DNA of 7,144 nt from contig BNXT01000070.1 of assembly GCA_025999775.1 (NCBI GenBank), positions 1 through 7,144 on the forward strand. Reading direction: 5' to 3'. Below the pieces are notes generated by a model, which was given only the letters and a program-made list of their open reading frames with translations, was not told the DNA's origin and ran no database searches. Below, one piece after another: positions 1 through 6,000 of the stretch. This DNA is from Bacteroidia bacterium (GTDB taxonomy: Bacteria > Bacteroidota > Bacteroidia > Bacteroidales > P3). How positions within the stretch are numbered: the first letter of the stretch is position 1; every line of letters begins with the position of its first letter. A program made the position numbers and the translations under genes.

Positions 1-1
1 A

Positions 2-121
2 TATGGCTCAAAAGCCACAAAACGGAAAGTCTATATTGGGAAGGTTACGAATTTTTTTACCAAACTGAACGTGGCGGAAATCAAGATTGAAACCGGAACG
101 CTTTACCAAAACGATGCTATT
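2..121 (+). CDS. U32 peptidase-family C-terminal domain, 3' fragment entering from the left edge, in frame with def
   Basis: The frame is open from base 2 and translates as YGSKATKRKVYIGKVTNF, then about 22 more residues including KLNVAEIKIETG and NDAI. This matches the pattern I know for the C-terminal beta domain of U32-family proteins (KVYxGKxTNYFxKxxVAExKxExGxLxxGDxIxI, normally followed by TGPTTG and about 40 more residues). Members of the TrhP/YegQ branch act with iron-sulfur chemistry in 5-hydroxyuridine formation at tRNA position 34; others are described as collagenase-like peptidases. The gene begins outside the window, so its catalytic part cannot be seen. The TGPTTG segment and everything after it are missing: at the point where they should begin, the frame runs without a stop into peptide deformylase. 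It is therefore either the N-terminal part of a U32-deformylase fusion or a truncated U32 gene. The family call is secure; whether the fusion is expressed is unknown. Confidence 0.75.
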
Positions 122-679
122 ATGATTTTACCTATTTTGGCATACGGACACTCTGCTTTGCGTAAGCACGCCTTAGATGTTACGTCTGATTATCAAGGGT
201 TAGCAGATATTATTGCAGACATGCACGAAACGGTGATTGCTGCCAACGGTGTAGGCTTGGCAGCGCCGCAGGTCAACGTGCCTATTCGCCTTGTGGTGAT
301 CAATTTAGATGCGTTTTCTGAAAATCAACCGCGGTATAAAGGGTTTCGCAAGGCTTACATTAATTTGCATATTGTTAGCGAACAAGGCAACGAATGGACT
401 TACGAAGAAGGTTGCCTAAGTGTGCCGGGTATCAACGAGAATGTATCACGGAAGCCTGTTATTGTTGCAGAGTATGATGACGAGCAGTTTGTACATCATC
501 GTGAGACAATCGACGGCATGGAGGCACGCGTATTGCAACATGAACACGACCATCTTGAAGGGCATCTATTTACCGATAAACTAAGTAGTCTGCGGCGTGC
601 ATTGCTCCGTAAGAAGTTTGAGGATATTTCCCGCGGCGTTATTTCCGGAAAATACCGTATGGTTTTTCCCCGTAAATAA
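122..679 (+). CDS. def: Peptide deformylase
   Basis: This enzyme removes the formyl group from the initiator methionine of nascent proteins in the cytoplasm. Counting from the ATG at 122 it has 185 residues, the usual Bacteroidota length. All three family motifs are intact: GVGLAAPQ at 43-50, EGCLSVP at 96-102 and QHEHDHLEG at 139-147. The metal ligands are C98, H140 and H144, and E141 is the catalytic acid. The residue between E141 and D143 is histidine, where phenylalanine, tyrosine or isoleucine is more common. The ATG at 122 is preferred because the family in this phylum starts MILPI, which is exactly what follows. A GTG at 71 is in frame but lies inside U32-domain sequence. The same frame is open upstream to the window edge, so the protein may be made as the C-terminal part of a U32 fusion; no ribosome binding site is visible before 122. 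The next gene starts 8 nt after the stop. Confidence 0.95.
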   Translation: MILPILAYGHSALRKHALDVTSDYQGLADIIADMHETVIAANGVGLAAPQVNVPIRLVVINLDAFSENQPRYKGFRKAYINLHIVSEQGNEWTYEEGCLSVPGINENVSRKPVIVAEYDDEQFVHHRETIDGMEARVLQHEHDHLEGHLFTDKLSSLRRALLRKKFEDISRGVISGKYRMVFPRK

Positions 680-687
680 CGGTTACC

Positions 688-1923
688 ATGGCGCTCAACT
701 ATATTTGGATCGCGTTTTTTTTGATAGCTATCGTTGTAGCCGTTTTTCAATGCTGCATTTCCGGAGACATGACGGTGTTTGAGACGATGGTCAATGCCAC
801 TTTTAGCGCTTCCAAGTCCGCTGTGATGGATATTGCATTACCACTTATGGGCGTAATGACATTATGGCTCGGACTGATGAATATCGGCGAAAAAGCAGGC
901 GTAGTTCAAGTACTTGCACGTATTGTAGGTCCGTTCTTCAATAAGTTATTCCCTGAAATACCCAAAAATCACCCTGTATCCGGACAACTGTTGATGAACT
1001 TTTCTGCTAATATGCTCGGTTTGGACAATGCCGCTACACCTTTAGGTCTCAAAGCTATGACGACATTGCAAACGCTCAATTCAAAGCCTGATACTGCCAG
1101 CAATGCTCAAATCATGTTTTTGGTTATCAATACTTCCGGTTTGACCATTATTCCGCTAACAATTCTGGCGCAGCGTGCCATCTTAGGCTCTGCTAATCCG
1201 ACCGATGTATTCATTCCCATACTTTTGGCGACCTATTGTTCAACACTCTCCGGTATTATATTCGTCGCTATCAAGCAAAAAATCAATCTGTTAAATGGAA
1301 CGTTTCTATCGTGGATACTGGGGATTACGGCTTTTTTAGCTATAGTAACCTACTATTTTTCGACACTCCCCAAAGAAACCATGCAAACCGTGTCCAGTGT
1401 GGCAGCCAACGGTATTTTATTATTGATTATCGGAGGGTTCATTGCCAGTGGATGGTACAAAAAAATCAATGTTTACACTACCTTTATTGACGGAGCAAAA
1501 GACGGATTTAAAACAATCATCAAAGTAATCCCCTATTTGGTTGGGATGTTAGTTGCTATAGCCGTATTTCGCGCTTCCGGTGCAATGGACTACTTAACTG
1601 GCGGTTTAGCTTACTGTTTCAATGCTATGGGACTAAATACCGATTTTGTTGCCGCATTGCCAACAGCGCTGATGAAACCATTAAGTGGTAGCGGCGCCAA
1701 AGCCATGATGGTCGAAACCATGATGACGTATGGTCCGGATAGCTTTGTTGGACGGCTCTCGTGCCTATTTCAAGGCGCTGCCGATACAACATTCTACATC
1801 GTTGCTCTCTATTTCGGCGCTGTGGGCGTCAAACGTACACGCTATGCCGTAACAGCCGGACTTTTTGCCGACCTTATCGGCATCATCGCAGCCATAGGAA
1901 TAGCCTATCTCTTCTTTGGATAA
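688..1923 (+). CDS. SpmA-SpmB fusion membrane protein (nucleoside recognition/Gate domain)
   Basis: This 411-residue integral membrane protein joins homologues of Bacillus spore maturation proteins SpmA and SpmB in one chain. The N-terminal half (about 1-200) carries the SpmA signature NMLGLDNAATPLGLKAM at 108-124 and QIMFLVINTSG at 141-151. The C-terminal half (about 235-411) carries SpmB signatures: GAKDGFKTIIKVIPYLV near 279-295, PLSGSGAKAM at 331-340 and QGAADTTFY at 362-370. Each half is a Gate (nucleoside recognition) domain of several hydrophobic helices, with a hydrophobic linker around 205-225. In Bacillus the pair is needed for spore core dehydration. Fused versions are common in bacteria that make no spores, where the substrate is unknown and transport of a small molecule is only an inference. 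The ATG at 688 gives an N-terminal hydrophobic helix directly and follows def by 8 nt, which suggests cotranscription. The family is certain; the role is not. Confidence 0.9.
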   Translation: MALNYIWIAFFLIAIVVAVFQCCISGDMTVFETMVNATFSASKSAVMDIALPLMGVMTLWLGLMNIGEKAGVVQVLARIVGPFFNKLFPEIPKNHPVSGQLLMNFSANMLGLDNAATPLGLKAMTTLQTLNSKPDTASNAQIMFLVINTSGLTIIPLTILAQRAILGSANPTDVFIPILLATYCSTLSGIIFVAIKQKINLLNGTFLSWILGITAFLAIVTYYFSTLPKETMQTVSSVAANGILLLIIGGFIASGWYKKINVYTTFIDGAKDGFKTIIKVIPYLVGMLVAIAVFRASGAMDYLTGGLAYCFNAMGLNTDFVAALPTALMKPLSGSGAKAMMVETMMTYGPDSFVGRLSCLFQGAADTTFYIVALYFGAVGVKRTRYAVTAGLFADLIGIIAAIGIAYLFFG

Positions 1924-1940
1924 CACACTAATTTTAAGTC

Positions 1941-2753
1941 ATGAAAGCAAATCTATTTATGAAAAAAACGTATATACTAAATGTTACTTCGGCAGTCCTG
2001 ATTGGCATGATAACAATGGCTACATCGTGTGAGAAAAAACCGGTTCCACGCCAACCTATTGATATTGAAATGGTCTTCGTAGAAGGCGGTACCTTTCTGA
2101 TGGGTGGCGACAAGACTATAGACAGTTTGTGTTATGATAATGAAAGTCCGGTACACAATGTTACTTTAAGCAGTTTTTATATTGGGAAATATGAGATAAC
2201 GCAAGCGCAATGGGTGGCTATGATGGATGAAAATCCGTCCGAACACTTTGGGGACAGTCTTCGACCGGTAGAAAGCATGAGCGCTAATTATGCCGAAGAA
2301 TTTACACGCCGACTAAGCGCCGCTACAGGGATAAACTATCGCCTTCCGACGGAAGCCGAATGGGAATATGCCGCACGCGGAGGTAATAGCAGTCAGGGTT
2401 ACAAATACGCAGGAAGCAACGATGCTAACGAAATAGCATGGTATGTTTTCAACAGCGGTGACTCCACGCACCCTGTAGGCTCCAAACTTCCCAATGAACT
2501 GGGCATCTACGATATGAGTGGGAATGTATGGGAATGGTGTAGCGACCGTTACGGTACTTATCCATCCACAGATCAAACAAATCCCACCGGAGCCACATGG
2601 GGCGCTAGCCTCGTCATACGCGGGGGCGCTTATGACAATAAGCTATTCTATGGATGGTTAGATGAAGAACTACGCGTAACCATGCGCGGAAAATTACCTA
2701 TGGGCACATTCCAAGCTACCGTCGGAATGCGTGTCGCCTATAGCGCAAAATAA
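1941..2753 (+). CDS. FGE/SUMF1-fold lipoprotein lacking the catalytic cysteines
   Basis: A signal peptide ends in the lipobox MATSC, with C30 as the lipidated residue (counting from 1941), so the protein should be an envelope lipoprotein. A second in-frame ATG at 1959 gives the classic MKKTY start and is an equally plausible start (264 residues). The rest is a formylglycine-generating-enzyme (sulfatase-modifying factor) domain: MVFVEGGTFLMGG at 44-56, FYIGKYEITQAQW at 79-91, YRLPTEAEWEYAARGG at 133-148, MSGNVWEWC at 192-200, VIRGGAYDN at 225-233 and the closing GMRVAY at 262-267. True FGE enzymes have a cysteine pair after the RGGSW-type motif. Here only C30, C64 and C200 exist and that region has none, so formylglycine synthesis is unlikely. 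No sulfatase gene is nearby. Other non-catalytic members of the fold include gliding/secretion lipoproteins such as GldJ and GldK, but the protein is too generic to assign to them. It lies 17 nt after the preceding stop, probably in the same operon. Confidence 0.85.
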   Translation: MKANLFMKKTYILNVTSAVLIGMITMATSCEKKPVPRQPIDIEMVFVEGGTFLMGGDKTIDSLCYDNESPVHNVTLSSFYIGKYEITQAQWVAMMDENPSEHFGDSLRPVESMSANYAEEFTRRLSAATGINYRLPTEAEWEYAARGGNSSQGYKYAGSNDANEIAWYVFNSGDSTHPVGSKLPNELGIYDMSGNVWEWCSDRYGTYPSTDQTNPTGATWGASLVIRGGAYDNKLFYGWLDEELRVTMRGKLPMGTFQATVGMRVAYSAK

Positions 2754-2775
2754 AAACCTATAAAAAACTCGTTAC

Positions 2776-4074
2776 ATGGCACTCGTCAAACTAATTACTT
2801 TAGGATGTTCCAAAAACACTGTTGATTCCGAGGTTCTGGCAGGTAATCTGATCGCCGCAGGACACCAACTGCTATCTACAGAATCACCTAAAAATCCGGA
2901 TGTTGTGATTATCAACACTTGTGGCTTCATCGCTGATGCTAAACAAGAATCCATAGACAACATCCTGCAAGTTGACTACCTCAAACGCAAACAACGTGTA
3001 GCAAAAGTATATGTAATGGGATGTATGGTGCAACGGCACGGAGACGAATTAAAGAATTTGTTTCCCAATATTGACGGATGGTTTGGCGTACAACAGACCG
3101 AAGAATTAATTAAACAAATTAACGGTGGTCTCATCGCAAATACCATAGACCATCTAAATCGTCATCAATCAACACCTGAGCATTATGCATATCTAAAAAT
3201 AGCCGAAGGTTGTGACCGGTCGTGCTCCTTTTGCGCTATCCCCTTGATACGCGGTAAGCATGTATCCAGACCCATTGAAGATATTGAAGCTGAGGCAACG
3301 CAATTAGCCGCCCACAATGTGAAGGAACTCATCCTGATTTCGCAAGATTTAACTTACTATGGCATGGATTTATACGGCGTCAAAAAAATCGCCGAGTTAG
3401 TAGAACGATTAAGCCAAATAGAAAATATCGAATGGATACGGTTACACTACCTTCACCCGCACCATTTTCCGATGGATTTGCTGGATGTAATGCGCAATAA
3501 TCCCAAAGTGTGTCAATACATTGATATTCCTGTTCAACATTGCTCTAATCGCATTTTACAATCCATGAAACGACATACTTCCAAAGAGGAGATAGTGCAG
3601 TTAATAACGTCTTTCAGGGAACAACTCCCAAATGCCGTTCTACGCACGACAATCATTGTGGGGTATCCAGGCGAAACCGATGAAGAATTTGAAGAATTAA
3701 AACAATTTGTTACAGAGAATCAATTCGACCGCTTAGGCGTATTCAAATACTCCGCTGAAGAAGACACTGATGCTTTTGCGCTCAACGACGATGTATCTGA
3801 AGATGTTAAAGAACAACGGATGTCGGAAATCATGGCTATCCAACAAGACATTTCTTTACAGAAAAACGAAGCCAAAATAGGACAAACGGTGCAAGTCATT
3901 ACCGACAACATCGAGGGGGAATACGTTGTAGGGCGTACGCAAGGCGATTCGCCGGAAGTCGATAACGAAGTGCTAATTACCGATGATGATGACCTTTTGG
4001 AAATCGGACAATTTTACAGGCTTACTATCACCGACGCCAATGCTTTTGATCTTTTTGCTGTTGCCAATCCCTAA
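2776..4074 (+). CDS. rimO: Ribosomal protein S12 methylthiotransferase RimO
   Basis: RimO is a cytoplasmic radical SAM enzyme that adds a methylthio group to a conserved aspartate of ribosomal protein S12. The 432 residues show the full architecture. An N-terminal UPF0004 domain begins LITLGCSKNTVDSE and holds the auxiliary cluster cysteines C11, C49 (in NTCGF) and C83 (in MGCMVQR). A radical SAM domain carries GCDRSCSFCAIPLIRG with C146, C150 and C153, the SQDLTYYGMDLYG segment typical of RimO at 189-201, and VGYPGET near 295-301. A C-terminal TRAM domain covers about 365-430. The GCSKN start and AIPLIRG after the cluster favour RimO over the related tRNA enzyme MiaB. No key residue is missing. 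The ATG at 2776 fits the family N-terminus exactly; it lies 22 nt after the previous stop and has no visible Shine-Dalgarno sequence. Confidence 0.97.
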   Translation: MALVKLITLGCSKNTVDSEVLAGNLIAAGHQLLSTESPKNPDVVIINTCGFIADAKQESIDNILQVDYLKRKQRVAKVYVMGCMVQRHGDELKNLFPNIDGWFGVQQTEELIKQINGGLIANTIDHLNRHQSTPEHYAYLKIAEGCDRSCSFCAIPLIRGKHVSRPIEDIEAEATQLAAHNVKELILISQDLTYYGMDLYGVKKIAELVERLSQIENIEWIRLHYLHPHHFPMDLLDVMRNNPKVCQYIDIPVQHCSNRILQSMKRHTSKEEIVQLITSFREQLPNAVLRTTIIVGYPGETDEEFEELKQFVTENQFDRLGVFKYSAEEDTDAFALNDDVSEDVKEQRMSEIMAIQQDISLQKNEAKIGQTVQVITDNIEGEYVVGRTQGDSPEVDNEVLITDDDDLLEIGQFYRLTITDANAFDLFAVANP

Positions 4075-4078
4075 TACG

Positions 4079-5098
4079 ATGTTAGGACGATATTTACATT
4101 GGAGTATTATAACCTATAGTATGTGGACGAGTACAGTCGGCGCACAATCGTCCATAGAGGCTCTTTTGCCTAAAATAACAACCTCGGATAATTTTTCGAT
4201 ATGGACAAATCCAAGCTATGATGCAACGACACTGAGCTACGACTTAGCGGGCTTAAACAGTGCACAACTCAAATCTAATAGTCGTTACGCCGTTACGATG
4301 GGTTTGGATTATGGCGCTTATACATTGTCCCACAAGTTTAATTTGCCTTTTAATACTATGGGCGCTGAAAATCCGTTATCCTCTACTTATCGCTTATCGG
4401 TGGGCTATGGCAAAAAGAATTTTGAAGTAGATGCCGAATTATCCCGAATAAAAGGCTTTTACACGAAGACAAACATGCCTTTAGCCGATAGACAAACGCA
4501 TTATCGTAGTGATATTACAAATTTTGAGATTAGCCTAAAAGCCTATTATTTCTTCAATGAGCGCTATCGCTACTCACACAGCATGAAATTTGCATATCAG
4601 CAGAACAAAAGCGGCTATACATTTTACGCCAGTCTAAAGCACCGATACTATTCTTTATCGGCAGACAGCACGCTCTTTCACGGTGAGCCTATACTCGTTG
4701 ATCATCCCAATGCGGATTTGCGACACTTGTACGTTTTCGATAATAGTGTAACATTTGGTTTTTCAGGGTTATTGACCAATGAACATTGGTTTATTCGAGG
4801 TATTATAGGCATGGGTTTGGGGATGCAAGTACAATATTACGACAATGCAAAGGGGCATCATTGGCGGCTTTGGCCTGTGCCAGCCAGCGATTGCAAAGTC
4901 AGTTTGGGTTACAAAATGCGCGGCATTCATTTTTCGTTGAACACCCCATTAGATATAACACTGGTTTTTTTACCCAAAGAGACATCATATATCAAACTTA
5001 ACAGCGCTATCAGTTTTACCGTAGGGTTCCACATATTTGAATTAATTAACGAATCAATTGAACGCAATGCAAGAGAATACAGACAGCAGACTCTTTAG
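4079..5098 (+). CDS. Probable DUF4421-family outer-membrane beta-barrel protein
   Basis: The ATG at 4079, 4 nt after the rimO stop, opens a 339-residue protein with a signal peptide (hydrophobic stretch about 7-20, likely signal peptidase I site near VGA-QS at 21-24). An upstream in-frame start at 3983 would overlap rimO by 92 nt and put the signal peptide inside the protein, so it is rejected. The mature part is rich in alternating aromatic and polar strands, as in outer-membrane barrels. Several segments resemble the Bacteroidota family DUF4421: YAVTMGLDYGAYTLSHKF near 70-87, RIKGFYTK at 123-130, RSDITNFEISLKAYYFFN at 143-160, FAYQQNKSGYTFYASL near 171-186 and HWFIRGIIGMGLGMQ near 226-240. 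The function of that family is not established. The 3' end overlaps the xerD start by 32 nt, which suggests coupled translation. The outer-membrane barrel prediction is fairly secure; the DUF4421 label comes from remembered family patterns and is less so. Confidence 0.72.
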   Translation: MLGRYLHWSIITYSMWTSTVGAQSSIEALLPKITTSDNFSIWTNPSYDATTLSYDLAGLNSAQLKSNSRYAVTMGLDYGAYTLSHKFNLPFNTMGAENPLSSTYRLSVGYGKKNFEVDAELSRIKGFYTKTNMPLADRQTHYRSDITNFEISLKAYYFFNERYRYSHSMKFAYQQNKSGYTFYASLKHRYYSLSADSTLFHGEPILVDHPNADLRHLYVFDNSVTFGFSGLLTNEHWFIRGIIGMGLGMQVQYYDNAKGHHWRLWPVPASDCKVSLGYKMRGIHFSLNTPLDITLVFLPKETSYIKLNSAISFTVGFHIFELINESIERNAREYRQQTL

Positions 5099-5990
5099 AA
5101 TGTTTTTGCAATTAGAACGTTCTTTATCAAAAAATACCATTGACGCCTATCTTCACGACATTAACCTGTTACAGCGTTTCTTGAAAATAAGCAAGGATGA
5201 GCGAAGCCTTAAATCTCTGAATAGCGATGATATCAAACATTTTTTGAGTTATTTAAAATCGCTGGGATTGAGCGCCCATTCACAAGCCCGTATCATTGCC
5301 GGACTAAAAGCGTTTTACCGCTTTCTGATACAGGATCATCAACTACAGCAATCACCGATGGACAAAATTGAAGCGCCCAAGCTGACGCGTAAACTGCCCG
5401 ACACACTGTCATTACAAGAAATTGAGACCATCCTTGCCACTTTTGACCTGAGTAAACCGGAGGGCTGTCGCAATCGCGCCATCATCGAAACGCTTTACGG
5501 ATGCGGACTGCGCGTTAGCGAACTCATTGAACTTAAATGCTCCAATCTCTATTTTGACGAAAATTTTATTCGTGTGGTTGGTAAAGGCGATAAAGAGCGT
5601 TTAGTCCCTATCGGAAGCGAGGCTAAAAAACATATCTTGCTTTATATTCAAAATTATCGCAATCATTTGAAAATCAAAAAAAACGACGAGGGCATCGTGT
5701 TCCTTAACCGTCGTGGCGGTCGCCTTTCCAGAATGATGGTCTTCCTAATGATTAAAGAAATCGTTGCTCAAAGCGGTATTCAGAAGTCTATTAGTCCACA
5801 TACTTTTCGGCACTCGTTTGCTACGCATCTCATCGAGGGCGGCGCCGATTTGCGCGCCGTACAAGGAATGCTTGGACACGAATCTATCACCACAACAGAG
5901 ATTTATACCCATCTTGACCGTCGCTTCCTTAAAGAAACGATAGCGCTATACCACCCTCGGTATAACGCTATCAATTCAAATCAGGAATAA
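5067..5990 (+). CDS. xerD: Tyrosine recombinase XerD
   Basis: This is a site-specific tyrosine recombinase of the XerC/XerD type, which acts with its partner or alone at dif to resolve chromosome dimers. From the ATG at 5067 it has 307 residues, close to E. coli XerD (298). The N-terminal SAM-like core-binding domain (about 5-95) includes LERSLSKNTIDAYLHDI. The catalytic domain has every active-site residue: R149 in GLRVSEL, K173 in VVGKGDKERLVPIG, H245 and R248 in SPHTFRHSFATHL, H271 in MLGHESI and nucleophile Y280 in TEIYTHLD. Each lies one position after its E. coli XerD equivalent. No integron or phage-type insertion is present and the neighbours are housekeeping genes, so a core Xer protein is far likelier than an integrase. 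A TTG at 5058 and an ATG at 5100 are in frame; 5067 gives the usual N-terminal length. The start overlaps the previous gene by 32 nt. Confidence 0.93.
   Translation: MQENTDSRLFRMFLQLERSLSKNTIDAYLHDINLLQRFLKISKDERSLKSLNSDDIKHFLSYLKSLGLSAHSQARIIAGLKAFYRFLIQDHQLQQSPMDKIEAPKLTRKLPDTLSLQEIETILATFDLSKPEGCRNRAIIETLYGCGLRVSELIELKCSNLYFDENFIRVVGKGDKERLVPIGSEAKKHILLYIQNYRNHLKIKKNDEGIVFLNRRGGRLSRMMVFLMIKEIVAQSGIQKSISPHTFRHSFATHLIEGGADLRAVQGMLGHESITTTEIYTHLDRRFLKETIALYHPRYNAINSNQE
5939..5972 (-). terminator. Hairpin inside the xerD 3' end, probable terminator of the DUF362 gene
   Basis: The arms GATAGCG (5939-5945) and CGCTATC (5966-5972) pair perfectly. After one C/A mismatch, TATACC (5947-5952) pairs with GGTATA (5959-5964), leaving the 6-nt loop ACCCTC. 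Read on the minus strand, the stem is followed at once by GTTTCTTT (5938-5931), a T-rich run as in intrinsic terminators. It begins 28 nt beyond the DUF362 stop codon, so it should end the leftward transcript. On the plus strand no T run follows. There the hairpin lies within the last codons of xerD and could instead protect the mRNA 3' end or end transcription weakly. Confidence 0.6.
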
Positions 5991-6000
5991 AGAAAAACGA

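Noticed and set aside
71..121. GTG at 71 as the start of def, giving a 17-residue N-terminal extension
   Set aside because: The extension is U32-domain sequence, and the family N-terminus MILPI begins at the ATG at 122. Either the protein starts at 122 or the frame continues from outside the window.
496..750. Minus-strand open frame across the def/spmAB boundary
   Set aside because: It lies opposite conserved deformylase motifs and resembles nothing known, so it is a shadow frame.
1915..1936. TTTG followed by TAATTTTA, resembling the Bacteroidota -33/-7 promoter before the FGE-fold gene
   Set aside because: The spacing is only about 10 nt instead of about 19, the -7 box lacks the final G, and the transcript would begin at or after the start codon.
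2313..2576. Minus-strand open frame inside the FGE-fold gene
   Set aside because: It is antisense to clear FGE-family motifs and has no supporting feature of its own.
3983..4078. Upstream start for the DUF4421-like gene
   Set aside because: It would overlap rimO by 92 nt and bury the signal peptide; the ATG at 4079 places the signal peptide at the N-terminus.
5058..5066. TTG start for xerD
   Set aside because: It adds only three residues; the ATG at 5067 is a better start codon and gives a normal N-terminal length.
5067..5990. XerD-like gene as the integrase of a mobile element
   Set aside because: Its active-site spacing matches housekeeping XerD, the flanking genes are core genes, and no attachment-site repeats or cargo genes are visible.
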